Below, one piece after another: positions 50,098 through 57,896 of a stretch of DNA of 64,000 nt. The translations under genes were made by a program, and so were the position numbers. The stretch is taken from positions 62,001 to 126,000 of the forward strand of contig MKUP01000013.1 in assembly GCA_001898625.1 (NCBI GenBank). Direction: 5' to 3'. The stretch comes from Burkholderiales bacterium 67-32 (GTDB lineage: Bacteria > Pseudomonadota > Gammaproteobacteria > Burkholderiales > Burkholderiaceae_B). The notes beneath the pieces are model-generated. The model saw only the letters and a list, made by a program, of their open reading frames with translations. It was not told where the DNA came from and did no database searches. Positions within the stretch are counted from its first letter, which is position 1. Every line of letters starts with the position of its first letter.

Positions 50098-50565
50098 TCA
50101 GACCGAGAAGCGCGCGGAAACCGCGTTCATCGCTTCCGCGTAACTCACCTTGTGCGCCGCCATGTGCTCACCGACCAGACGGTCGAAGTCGGCATCGCTG
50201 GCGACCTGGCTGGACGCAGCGGTCGGATCGGCACCACCCTTGAACTCGCCGAACTGCACCAGTGGCTTGGCCTGGCCGAATAGGTTCATGAGCCAGGTGG
50301 CCGGCGCCAGCGTCTCGGTCTTGCCGCCCTCGCTGAACTGGATGGGCTGTGCCTCGGCAGCGCCCGCGAGGGTATCCAGCACGGCGACCAGGCCATCCTT
50401 GGCGTTCGGCGGCAGCTTGGCTGCCTTGACCTGCCCTTCGGCAAAGGCGACGTGGGCCGCGTGACGCTGTTCCTTCTCGCGCTTCTGGGATTCGGCGAAC
50501 TTCGCCTCCCACTCGGCGTTCTTGCGGTTCGCCGCTTCCAGTTGGTCCTGCAGTTCCTTGCTCAT
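50098..50565 (-). CDS. Nested in-frame scaffold protein (gpZ-like)
   Basis: An internal ATG at codon 218 of the protease gene opens MSKELQDQLEAANRKNAEWE and gives 155 residues. The preceding CCAAGGAAGAAGAC contains a strong ribosome site, and the 20 residues before it are Pro/Glu-rich linker. This matches the in-frame protease/scaffold arrangement of Mu I/Z and lambda C/Nu3. The scaffold is predicted to be made in excess over the protease. Confidence 0.75.
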   Translation of the reverse strand: MSKELQDQLEAANRKNAEWEAKFAESQKREKEQRHAAHVAFAEGQVKAAKLPPNAKDGLVAVLDTLAGAAEAQPIQFSEGGKTETLAPATWLMNLFGQAKPLVQFGEFKGGADPTAASSQVASDADFDRLVGEHMAAHKVSYAEAMNAVSARFSV

Positions 50566-51216
50566 GTCTTCTTCCTTGGTAGGGTTTTTCGGTTCGGAGA
50601 ACGGAACCGGCGTTTGCTCGGGGGAAGGCCGCACCTCGCGTTCGAGGTCGTCCAGCACGTATTCGGGAATGACGCGATCCGCCTCGACCAGACCGCCGCC
50701 GTTGGCGATCATCCATTCACGAAAGCGTCGGAAAAGGCCGGTCAGCACGCCAGCGACGATCGGTTCGGCGAATGACACAGCCTGGTCGTGTTCGGCGAAA
50801 GAGACGTCCTGCAGACCCTTGACCGCGGGGGGGTGAGCGCCGAGCCAGCCCACATCACGCAGATAGAGCGTGCCGGGCTTGGGGTTGTTGGGATCACCGG
50901 CCAGATACCAGGTCGGGCTTCGCTTCTTGAAGCGGCCAGCCTGAACCAGCTCGGCGAACTGGGGCTCGACCTGCTTGCTGATCGCCTCGACCGCGTTGGT
51001 CGCTTCGTTGAACCGCAGCTCCGCCACCCAGCCGTAGGCAGGCGCAGTGGAGTCCGGGTGGCCGATCACGTGCGGAGCTTCGTGCAGGGCCGGGTTGTAG
51101 GCGGCGCAGGCGGCGCGCAGCTGCTCGGGCGTGAAATCGAACGTCCGGCCATCGACCGACGTGTGGCGGCCGGCGCGGAAGATTTCGATCGGTTGTGCGG
51201 TGGCTGGTGTGCTCAT
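50098..51216 (-). CDS. Head protease with C-terminal scaffold (Mu gpI-like)
   Basis: A 372-residue prohead protease. Residues 1-150 form the Mu gpI-type peptidase region with ALHEAPHVIGHPDSTAPAYG and GRFKKRSPTWYLAG, giving the likely histidine and serine. Residues 215-372 are charged helical scaffold (LEAANRKNAEWEAKFAESQK) and end SYAEAMNAVSARFSV. A nested ATG produces the scaffold alone (see separate entry). It is the first gene of the left late block, 36 bases after the TAAAGCGCTTTA box. Confidence 0.85.
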   Translation of the reverse strand: MSTPATAQPIEIFRAGRHTSVDGRTFDFTPEQLRAACAAYNPALHEAPHVIGHPDSTAPAYGWVAELRFNEATNAVEAISKQVEPQFAELVQAGRFKKRSPTWYLAGDPNNPKPGTLYLRDVGWLGAHPPAVKGLQDVSFAEHDQAVSFAEPIVAGVLTGLFRRFREWMIANGGGLVEADRVIPEYVLDDLEREVRPSPEQTPVPFSEPKNPTKEEDMSKELQDQLEAANRKNAEWEAKFAESQKREKEQRHAAHVAFAEGQVKAAKLPPNAKDGLVAVLDTLAGAAEAQPIQFSEGGKTETLAPATWLMNLFGQAKPLVQFGEFKGGADPTAASSQVASDADFDRLVGEHMAAHKVSYAEAMNAVSARFSV

Positions 51217-51252
51217 GCCGCTATCGTGGCGATGCGGCAGGTGGCGGCACAG

Positions 51253-51264
51253 TAAAGCGCTTTA
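51253..51264 (-). promoter_or_regulatory. Left late-operon activator box TAAAGCGCTTTA
   Basis: A perfect 12-base palindrome, followed on the minus strand by CTG, so the shared string with the right late box is TAAAGCSCTTTACT. It lies 36 bases before the protease start and 167 bases beyond the mor stop. The rest of the 214-base gap (51217-51430) shows no ORF. A likely Mor-family binding site, by position and dyad symmetry. No clear -10 was found. Confidence 0.65.
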
Positions 51265-51430
51265 GAGTTTTTGCTTTGTTCTGGGCTCGCGCGCGGGCGA
51301 AAGTGCTTAATGCGGGTGGCCGGACGGATTAGACCCCGTTCCAAATCGTTCCAAAGGGGCCTAGAAGCGACGAACGGGCGCGGCTGCGGCCGCTGGCACC
51401 ACCCATCCCCCTAAAAGCGGCGCTACGGGC

Positions 51431-51847
51431 CTAATTTCCAGTCCCGACTTGTTCAGCATCGACCTGAGCGAAGAGGTCCGACTGACGCTTGCGCAGTTCA
51501 GCCGTGCGGACGCGCTTGATGATCTGTCGAATGCGCATGGTGCTGAGCCCGTGCTCGATCGCGAGTGCGTCGTAATTGTCGCCGCGGAACTGCTGCCAGA
51601 TCTGCCGGTCTCGGCGGGAAACCTCGTACTGCTGGCCCTTGGCAATATACAGGTTGGTGCCGCCCACGGAGCTGCGGACCTGTTCGGTCACCCGGAAGCA
51701 CATCGCAGCAAGGCGGTCCTCGCCCAGGGCTTTGAGCGAGGGATCCTCCATCAGCGACACGAAGATCTCTGTCCCGATCAGCTGTAGCAGCTCCGGGTAT
51801 TCTGGCCCGAAGTAGCGGTCGATATAGAGTTCGGTCGCATCAGCCAT
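51431..51847 (-). CDS. mor: Mor/C-family late transcription activator
   Basis: A 138-residue member of the Mu Mor/C family. The N-terminal dimerisation part has EYPELLQLIGTEIFVSLMED, and the C-terminal helix-turn-helix has YDALAIEHGLSTMRIRQIIK. Mor-type proteins activate phage promoters that lack a good -35. It overlaps the GemA gene by eight bases and closes the early operon. It probably activates both late blocks through the paired TAAAGC boxes. Confidence 0.9.
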   Translation of the reverse strand: MADATELYIDRYFGPEYPELLQLIGTEIFVSLMEDPSLKALGEDRLAAMCFRVTEQVRSSVGGTNLYIAKGQQYEVSRRDRQIWQQFRGDNYDALAIEHGLSTMRIRQIIKRVRTAELRKRQSDLFAQVDAEQVGTGN

Positions 51848-52313
51848 GTTCCACCTGTATCTTCAGTCGCCTGCACCAACGTTTGAGGCTCTCGATCACA
51901 GTGTTGATCTGGTAGCCGTTTAAGAAGCGCCAGGCATCAACCTGGGTTTGGCGCTGGACGTAGGCCATCAGCGCGGCATCGGTGTTGTGTTGGATTGCGC
52001 CAGCTTCGGCGAGCAGCGTCCAGAGCGCCCGAGCTTTGTCCCAGCGCTCGGCGTGCCGATCATCCGGAGACCGCGCGATCGGCGCCTGGCGCTTCCTGCC
52101 TGTTCCTGAAGTCTTCGGCTTGAACCCGAGTTTCTTGAGATGATCCAGGAACCGCTTGCGCTGGGTCCAGTCCAGTTCCGTCGACGAACGCTTCCCCGTG
52201 ACCGTCTGCATCAGGTCGCGGTATTCGTCGTCCTGCAGCTGCAGGTCGCGCTTGGCGATCTGAATGAGGCGGATCTCACGGCGGCGAAGATCGTCGGCGG
52301 TGACTGGCTGCAT
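51840..52313 (-). CDS. gemA: GemA-like regulatory protein (DUF1018)
   Basis: A 157-residue protein with the DUF1018 pattern: IRLIQIAKRDLQLQDDEYRD followed by LMQTVTGKRSSTELDWTQRK, and LGFKPK then a late ALWTLLAEAGAIQHNTD. Mu GemA modifies host gene expression and gyrase-related functions during lytic growth. It is always close to mor in Mu-like phages, as here (8-base overlap). Confidence 0.9.
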   Translation of the reverse strand: MQPVTADDLRRREIRLIQIAKRDLQLQDDEYRDLMQTVTGKRSSTELDWTQRKRFLDHLKKLGFKPKTSGTGRKRQAPIARSPDDRHAERWDKARALWTLLAEAGAIQHNTDAALMAYVQRQTQVDAWRFLNGYQINTVIESLKRWCRRLKIQVEHG

Positions 52314-52315
52314 GG

Positions 52316-53014
52316 TCAGCCCTCCAGCAAGGCCGGAGCGCCGGAGCGGCCGAGACCACGGTGGAGCTGCGCAGACCGGCCCGCGGCAAGCCCGGACGCA
52401 TAGTCGTCGGATGTGTCCGTCTTGCGACTGACCTTGCGCTCCCTGGGCTGTAGCGATCCCAGTTGCGGATAGTGAATGCCCTTGTACGCTTCCACCTCCG
52501 CGTCCTGGTCGTCGGTGCGAACCATCGGCGGCACCAATAGCCGGACTTGGTTCACCCAGCCTTCACAAAAGGCATCAGCCTTCGCAATCTTGTTTTTCTT
52601 GCCATAGCGCTTGAGTGCCGCTTTGCTGTACGCCTTGCGGGCGCGCTGCAACTGGGTGTAGAGCACATCCAGACTGTAGGAGGCGACATCGGGACCAGGC
52701 TCGTGGCCGATCATGACCCAACTGCCAACGTGGCCGACACCAGGTCGCCAGCCGGCAGAGAACACGAGATCGCAACCGAACGACCGGGCTACCGCGCTTG
52801 CCAAGCTGGTTTCGTAGATTGTGGGCTTGAGGTTGCCGCTGGCGAGCGCTGCCTTTTGCACGACGCCCGCCGCCAGCACCTCGGGATGGCTCACGCCATA
52901 TTCGCGCATCAGCGCCTGCGCCTGGCGAAGTGCCGTCGCTGCTTCGTGCTCAGTGCTCGACTTGGCGAGCGCCAGACACTTATGGATCTTATCGATCGCG
53001 GTTTTCTTGTCCAT
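52316..53014 (-). CDS. DUF2786 domain protein
   Basis: A 232-residue protein. The first 45 residues, AIDKIHKCLALAKSSTEHEA followed by AALRQAQALMREYGV, are the DUF2786 motif found in many phage early genes. The remainder contains RARKAYSKAALKRYGKKNKI and is basic, suggesting nucleic-acid binding. The function is unknown. It lies two bases before the GemA gene and one base after the ASCH-like gene. Confidence 0.85.
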   Translation of the reverse strand: MDKKTAIDKIHKCLALAKSSTEHEAATALRQAQALMREYGVSHPEVLAAGVVQKAALASGNLKPTIYETSLASAVARSFGCDLVFSAGWRPGVGHVGSWVMIGHEPGPDVASYSLDVLYTQLQRARKAYSKAALKRYGKKNKIAKADAFCEGWVNQVRLLVPPMVRTDDQDAEVEAYKGIHYPQLGSLQPRERKVSRKTDTSDDYASGLAAGRSAQLHRGLGRSGAPALLEG

Positions 53015-53015
53015 G

Positions 53016-53417
53016 TCATTGCACCCGGTAGTAGGTCGGCGTGAACTTCCAGCAGATCAACAACCCGCTGAACGGAAGTCCGTAACGCTCGTCGAGGAAC
53101 GCAAGCAGTTCCCCGGTGTCGGCGAAGCCATCGGCCCGGGAGAACGCATCCGCTTCTTCCGGTATGAGCAGCTCGCCGCCCAAGTAGATTTGCGGGATCG
53201 GACCTAACGGGGGAAGCACGAGGACGTCTGCGACCTTCTCGCAGACCTCGGTGCCTATGCGCCGGCTCAGCTTTGACCGATGGTGCGCGTAGAGGTAAAG
53301 CGTGTCGCCCGGTTCGGGATTCTTGCCATCGGCACGGCGGCGACGAATCGTATGCAGCTTCGCCCCGGCCTCGACCAACGGCACGAAGCGCGGCTGGAAG
53401 CCCAGGATGCAGTTCAT
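53016..53417 (-). CDS. ASCH-like domain protein
   Basis: A 133-residue protein beginning MNCILGFQPRFVPLVEAGAK, followed by HTIRRRRADGKNPEPGDTLY. Those pieces (FQPRF..LIxxGxKxHTIR..R..PGD.L) are the start of the ASCH beta-barrel fold, which binds RNA or modified nucleotides. The late SGLLICWK ends the barrel. In phages such proteins occur in early operons with unknown role. Its start overlaps the stop of the previous gene (ATGA). Confidence 0.72.
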   Translation of the reverse strand: MNCILGFQPRFVPLVEAGAKLHTIRRRRADGKNPEPGDTLYLYAHHRSKLSRRIGTEVCEKVADVLVLPPLGPIPQIYLGGELLIPEEADAFSRADGFADTGELLAFLDERYGLPFSGLLICWKFTPTYYRVQ

Positions 53418-53941
53418 GCGTCCTCCGCCGCGTCGTCGGCCACGCCCTTGAGTAGGGCATCGACCAGCTTATTGACCTCGCTGTCGGCAGCACGGACGAA
53501 TACCACGTCGCCGGTATCGCGCACTGTGCAGCCGATCTTCTTCAGGTCCTCGACGGACAGCTGCTCGATGGCCTCCTTCGCCGGCTTTTCCTTGGTCTGG
53601 ACCAGGATGTCGGCCTGGTCGGGGAAGTGCTTGCGAATCAGCTTGATGACGCGCTCGGGATCGTCGAAGTCGATCCCGCCTTTGCCCTTCTGGTAACCCA
53701 GCTTGATCCCGTGGAAAACCTTGGACTTCGGCTTGATGAAGAGTTGCGGGGCGGCGGTGACCGCCTCACGCAGGATCGCCTCGGATTCGGCCGCGCGCTG
53801 GACGGCTCGCTTCAGCGCCACTAGGTGCTGACGCTTTGCAGCCTCGATCATGTCGTTCAGGCTGGTGGCGATGGCGGAAAGCTTTTCCCGGTCCGCCGCG
53901 TAGGCTTTCGCCTTCAGTTCGATGTCGACTATGGTGGTCAT
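53414..53941 (-). CDS. Gam-like host-nuclease inhibitor (tentative)
   Basis: A 175-residue protein with an N-terminal coiled coil (DIELKAKAYAADREKLSAIA, LVALKRAVQRAAESEAILRE) and a C-terminal part KVFHGIKLGYQKGKGGIDFD, RVIKLIRKHFPDQADILVQT. This resembles the Gam family of Mu-like phages, DNA-end-binding proteins that protect linear DNA from exonucleases and are related to Ku. The match is by pattern only. ATG 53941 overlaps the stop of the preceding gene by four bases. Confidence 0.6.
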   Translation of the reverse strand: MTTIVDIELKAKAYAADREKLSAIATSLNDMIEAAKRQHLVALKRAVQRAAESEAILREAVTAAPQLFIKPKSKVFHGIKLGYQKGKGGIDFDDPERVIKLIRKHFPDQADILVQTKEKPAKEAIEQLSVEDLKKIGCTVRDTGDVVFVRAADSEVNKLVDALLKGVADDAAEDA

Positions 53942-54213
53942 GCGTTTTCCTTGTTCAATGCGATACCGCGGTGCGGCTTGCTGCCCAGCCAGGTCAGGAA
54001 CCGGGCGAGCGCGTCGCCGGCAACCTTTTGGTTCTCGGCCTCGGGAATACCAGGAACAAGCAACGTGGTGTTGTCGTAGGCCAAGCGGGCGGTGGCGTCT
54101 ATCAGATGACGGACGGAGGTATCCCTGCCGCGGACGATCCAGATCGCGCCTTCCGGAACTTGCGTCCCGAATTCGATCTGACCGGACGCCCAGCAATAGG
54201 CGTAGGTAGGCAT
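53938..54213 (-). CDS. Hypothetical early phage protein
   Basis: A 91-residue protein beginning MPTYAYCWASGQIEFGTQVP, with IWIVRGRDTSVRHLIDATAR. I do not recognise it beyond frequent occurrence of the opening pattern in phage early genes. It has no membrane segment. It is coupled by overlap to the Gam-like gene. Confidence 0.6.
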   Translation of the reverse strand: MPTYAYCWASGQIEFGTQVPEGAIWIVRGRDTSVRHLIDATARLAYDNTTLLVPGIPEAENQKVAGDALARFLTWLGSKPHRGIALNKENA

Positions 54214-54567
54214 TCAGGTCTCCAGGTTGATTTGCCCCAGCAACTGAGGCAAAGAGATCTTTCGAAGCCGGGCTTCCAGGTGCAGGCTGTGCATCGCCCG
54301 CGCCCGCAAGAACCGGCAGCAGTCTTCGAGTTCCGTCGCGGTCTGCGCGACGTAGTAGCCGGTTTCAGGCGTGCCGACGATCGGCACCCCTTCGTTTCGG
54401 GCTTCCGAGATGAGCCGGCGCAGCGAGCGCTCCGCCAGCCCGGTCTCGGCCGCGAGATGCAGAGCCTTGATGCCGCGCGCTTGGCCGCGATGGCGCGTGG
54501 CCATGACGTGGATCAGCAGCGCCAGCATGACGGGCCGATCCTGGCGCAGCGGCAGCTCGGCCTGCAT
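54214..54567 (-). CDS. Small winged-helix phage protein
   Basis: A 117-residue protein with a helix-turn-helix near residues 33-60 (IKALHLAAETGLAERSLRRL then ISEARNEGVPI) and a wing GTPETGYYVAQT. This is the layout of a small winged-helix DNA-binding protein in the early operon. The target is unknown. The gene immediately follows the 35-residue membrane protein gene, with one base between them. Confidence 0.7.
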   Translation of the reverse strand: MQAELPLRQDRPVMLALLIHVMATRHRGQARGIKALHLAAETGLAERSLRRLISEARNEGVPIVGTPETGYYVAQTATELEDCCRFLRARAMHSLHLEARLRKISLPQLLGQINLET

Positions 54568-54568
54568 G

Positions 54569-54676
54569 TCAGCGCCCCAGCGAGACAGCCAGCACGAAGC
54601 CGGCAGCGATCATCAGGGCAGTCCAGAGCAGCGCCGCGGCGCGGCTATGCCGGAATTTCGGGTTGACGTCTCTCAT
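54569..54676 (-). CDS. 35-residue membrane protein
   Basis: A very short gene that begins MRDVNPKFRHSRAAALLWTA and ends with a hydrophobic helix LMIAAGFVLAVSLGR. GGAGGGG lies right before the ATG, and the ATG overlaps the preceding stop (ATGA), both strong signs of translation. The topology is a positive N-terminus followed by one transmembrane helix. The role is unknown, possibly superinfection or host-takeover related. Confidence 0.65.
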   Translation of the reverse strand: MRDVNPKFRHSRAAALLWTALMIAAGFVLAVSLGR

Positions 54677-54927
54677 AACCCCTCCTTGGACATGTCGGCG
54701 AGTTTGCGCAGGACGTACATCTTTTCGTCGTAGTGCTGGCTGGCCCAGCGCTTGTATTCGGTCTCGTCCTCGGCCATATGGCGGCGGGCGGTTGCCATGT
54801 GCCGCTCAACCTGGGCTTTCTGGCAGGCCAGGACGCGAAGGCGGTTCAGCAGGCAGGCGCGCTTGATCGCGGCGCGCAGGACGTCCCACATGCGGATGCT
54901 GGATGCGAAGTCTTGTTCGGTCTGCAT
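54673..54927 (-). CDS. Hypothetical coiled-coil early protein
   Basis: An 84-residue protein beginning MQTEQDFASSIRMWDVLRAA. Most of it is helical and charged (QVERHMATARRHMAEDETEY). No family is recognised. It follows the transposition ATPase gene by one base and overlaps the small membrane protein gene by four bases. Confidence 0.6.
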   Translation of the reverse strand: MQTEQDFASSIRMWDVLRAAIKRACLLNRLRVLACQKAQVERHMATARRHMAEDETEYKRWASQHYDEKMYVLRKLADMSKEGL

Positions 54928-54928
54928 G

Positions 54929-56113
54929 TCAGCAGCTCCCTACGACGTCGCCGTCGACAATCGGGTATGCGTTGGCCGCGCACGCGTTCATCGCCCGACA
55001 AATCAGGTTGTTGACTACGAGCGGATAGCAGATGGAGACGGCGTCCGACGCCTTGCCTCCGCGGGGTATCCGCACCAGCCGTGCGCGGATGGCGTCGAAC
55101 GCATCCGGCGCGAAGACCTCCTTGGGCTTGCAGCCGACGCGCTCGAACTTGTGCTCGATGTACGCTTCCAGATCGTTATCCAGAGGCGGCAGGTCGTAGA
55201 CTTCGCACCGCTGCACTACCTCGCGGACTTCGGAACTCTGCTCGGATAGCAGGGTGTGCAGCTCCGGCTGACCGATCAGAGCGACGCCGAGCAGGCGCTG
55301 CAGCCCGTTCTTCAGTTCGGTGAACCGCTTCAGGTGTTTGAGCGTGGCGATGGGCATGCAGTGTGCCTCCTCGATCGCCAAAAGGTGGGTATAGCCGGCC
55401 TGACGCGAGGACTTGAGCAGATCGTGAATCTGCTTGAAGCGGGCATCCGGGCTGGACTTGATCTGCACGTTGGGTGCCAGAGTCCGCATGATCGACTCGG
55501 CGATCTGGCCTGACTTCAGCACCTTGCCGCGCTGGTCGTTCGACTCCATCGCCAGCACATACGGCCGGATAATGATGACCGACCGCGACTCATCCTGGAT
55601 GCGCTGTTCCAGTTCCTCGAGCAGCGTGGACTTACCCGAGCCGGACTCTCCGACGACGGCGATGAAGCCGTGGTGCAGCGCCGCGTCCATCATGGCCGTG
55701 CGAACGTAGCGATTTGTGGGCGACGAGAACACGTCGGCGCGAGACTGGATATCGTCTGTGAAAGGCGACCGGGGCAGCTTGAAGTGCTCGCGCGCTGCGC
55801 GAGTCAGCGTCTGATTTCGTAGTAGCATGGATTCCTCCAGGGGTTCGACTGACGGTTGTGCTGCTGGAACGCCCCCGGCCGATTCGTACTCGACCGGGGG
55901 TTTTTCTTGGGAAAACAGGGCGCGCAGCTGCAGGGGTTTGGCGCCCCGACTGCGCAGGTACTGCGAAACGCGCTGACGGACCTCGCTGGTGCGGCGCTTG
56001 GGCCACTCTCCCGTCTTGACCAGGCGATTGACGGCCGCGCGCGAGAGCGCGGCTACACGGGCCAGGTCAGCCTGGGAGACCTCGAGATCAGTCAAGACAT
56101 GCTGCATGGACAT
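54929..56113 (-). CDS. Transposition target-selection ATPase (MuB-like)
   Basis: A 394-residue protein. A small N-terminal helix-turn-helix has SQADLARVAALSRAAVNRLV. The AAA+ core has Walker A GESGSGKS (residues 155-162), Walker B HLLAIEEAH, and a sensor region VALIGQPEL. MuB-type proteins bind target DNA, deliver it to the transposase and give target immunity. It lies 12 bases after the transposase gene. In the related BcepMu/B3 group this pair is called TnpA/TnpB. Confidence 0.9.
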   Translation of the reverse strand: MSMQHVLTDLEVSQADLARVAALSRAAVNRLVKTGEWPKRRTSEVRQRVSQYLRSRGAKPLQLRALFSQEKPPVEYESAGGVPAAQPSVEPLEESMLLRNQTLTRAAREHFKLPRSPFTDDIQSRADVFSSPTNRYVRTAMMDAALHHGFIAVVGESGSGKSTLLEELEQRIQDESRSVIIIRPYVLAMESNDQRGKVLKSGQIAESIMRTLAPNVQIKSSPDARFKQIHDLLKSSRQAGYTHLLAIEEAHCMPIATLKHLKRFTELKNGLQRLLGVALIGQPELHTLLSEQSSEVREVVQRCEVYDLPPLDNDLEAYIEHKFERVGCKPKEVFAPDAFDAIRARLVRIPRGGKASDAVSICYPLVVNNLICRAMNACAANAYPIVDGDVVGSC

Positions 56114-56125
56114 GCGTAAGCCTCC

Positions 56126-57877
56126 TTACTGGTCGCCCACCACGCGCAAGGTCGCGCGCACGGTCAGGCGGTGCTTGAGATCGGGGATTGCAGATTCGGG
56201 CACGCCGTCGGGATACCAGGCAGCGATCTGCGCGTTTCGTTCGACGGTGAGCTCGACGCCTAGGCGGCGTAGCTCGCTGGCCGCTTCGAATCGCGTCAGA
56301 ATGCGGTCTTGGGTATGGACGCCTGCGCCGGCCTCGAGCGCTGTACCGCGCTTGGGTAGCCAAGTCGTCGCCGGCACCTGGTCGAGATCCTTGTAGGGGT
56401 CGATTTGCCCGCCGAAAGGGATAGCCTTGGCCTTGCGCGCGGCCTTCGCCGCTTCTACCGAATCGGCGCCTGTGGCTACAGCTTCGGCGGCGCGACGGTT
56501 CGTGTCAGCTCGTGTAGCCTTGGGGCGCTTGTACTCTTGGGTGATCACCGCAGCATCGGCGAAGAATCCGCTGACGTCATCGCGGGTGACATGTGGGATC
56601 TCGATCAGGACTTCGCGGCCATCTGCAGCGCGCTCAACCACGTAGGCGGCATCGGCCCGATACGGGTTGTAGGTGACCAGAACCTTTTCGCCGACCATGA
56701 CATTGGGCACAGCCTGCACGCTCCATGTCTTGCCGGAGAACTCCACATGCAGGAACCCATCCACCTTACGGGTTGCCGGTTCGTGGGTTAGCAGCTCGCG
56801 ACACAGGTCGGGGCCCGGCGCCAGCCGCAACTGAGCCTGGGTGATCGTCTGCCAGACCTCATAGCGGGATTTGCCGTGGCGGGAGTGCCGCTGCGTGCTG
56901 TTGAACCAGCGCATCCATCGCTGGGCTTGGCTGTTGAGGTATTCGATGCCAGGCACATGGGCAAATTTGAACTTGTGCTCGAAACTGGTCTCGACGATGT
57001 TGTGCGCGTTCTCGACCTGCCCCTTGGCGCGTGGGTTGCCCGCTTCGTTGACGATCAGATCCATCTGCAAACGGCGTGCCAGATTCTTGAATGCGCCAGC
57101 GGTGCCCGCACTGCCAGGGTCCAGCATCAGATTCAACGGCACGCCGTGGAACGGTTGGCCCGAGCGCTGCTGAATCGCCTGCAGGAACGATTCCGCCATG
57201 TTGGCCGTGGACTCGCCACCGGCCACGTAGTGCACGAAAATCGTGCCGCTAAAATGATCCGTCAGCACATAACGAGTGAGGCGCTGCCGTGCGATTTTGA
57301 CGAAATTGGCAGGCTTGTTCTTGTAGAACTCGGCCGGCGACATGTCGGCCAGACCGTCCTGTGGCACATAAAATAATGTGGAAATCGATGCGTCGATCTG
57401 CCACACATGGTTCGGATGCAGGCTGGCGAGCGACGTTGCCGGGGTCGGCGCGCGCAACTGATCGGGGTGCAAGCCTGCAGCTCGCAATGCGCGGATGCAC
57501 GCAGATTCGCTAAGCTGGCGGACCTCGCCGGTGGCCGGGTCGATCCATTCGGCCTGAATGGCGCCATTGGCGCGCAGTTCGCGCAGCGCGTCCTTCACAG
57601 ACAGGATCTTCTTGTTGTTGGCCCGGTAGCCTTCCATCAAGTATGCGGAGAGCAGATGGGCTTCGTCGATGTTCAGGCGCGCACTCCCTGCGTCGGCGCG
57701 GCGTTTGCGCTCGGGTGTCACGGCGACCTCCTTCAGGTAGCGCATCAGGGTAGGAAGGGATACGCCCAGGTGCGCCATCGCGGCGTCGTAGATGGGTTGC
57801 TTCTGCCCATGTCCGGCGGCGCGGGCACGGGCATGGACTTCGACCAGGTACTCAACGGTGGCGGGCGAAAGGCGCAT
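56126..57877 (-). CDS. DDE transposase (MuA-like)
   Basis: A 583-residue transposase. The N-terminus has a helix-turn-helix region (MAHLGVSLPTLMRYLKEV). The rve catalytic domain carries VWQIDASIST (D162), MLDPGSAGTA (D253) and GQVENAHNIVE (E289), the complete DDE triad. A beta-barrel Mu-C-like domain follows, and the C-terminal part is lysine/arginine-rich. ATG 57877 has AGGAG upstream. The enzyme would cut the phage ends and join them to target DNA. It is of the B3/BcepMu type more than of the Mu A type. Confidence 0.93.
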   Translation of the reverse strand: MRLSPATVEYLVEVHARARAAGHGQKQPIYDAAMAHLGVSLPTLMRYLKEVAVTPERKRRADAGSARLNIDEAHLLSAYLMEGYRANNKKILSVKDALRELRANGAIQAEWIDPATGEVRQLSESACIRALRAAGLHPDQLRAPTPATSLASLHPNHVWQIDASISTLFYVPQDGLADMSPAEFYKNKPANFVKIARQRLTRYVLTDHFSGTIFVHYVAGGESTANMAESFLQAIQQRSGQPFHGVPLNLMLDPGSAGTAGAFKNLARRLQMDLIVNEAGNPRAKGQVENAHNIVETSFEHKFKFAHVPGIEYLNSQAQRWMRWFNSTQRHSRHGKSRYEVWQTITQAQLRLAPGPDLCRELLTHEPATRKVDGFLHVEFSGKTWSVQAVPNVMVGEKVLVTYNPYRADAAYVVERAADGREVLIEIPHVTRDDVSGFFADAAVITQEYKRPKATRADTNRRAAEAVATGADSVEAAKAARKAKAIPFGGQIDPYKDLDQVPATTWLPKRGTALEAGAGVHTQDRILTRFEAASELRRLGVELTVERNAQIAAWYPDGVPESAIPDLKHRLTVRATLRVVGDQ

Positions 57878-57896
57878 GGGTGCTGGTGCTCCTGGC

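Noticed and set aside
51217-51430. Boundary between two adjacent prophages
   Set aside because: No terminal repeat or host remnant was seen, and the gap holds a late box shared with the rightward block, which favours one phage. It stays possible until the right end is seen.
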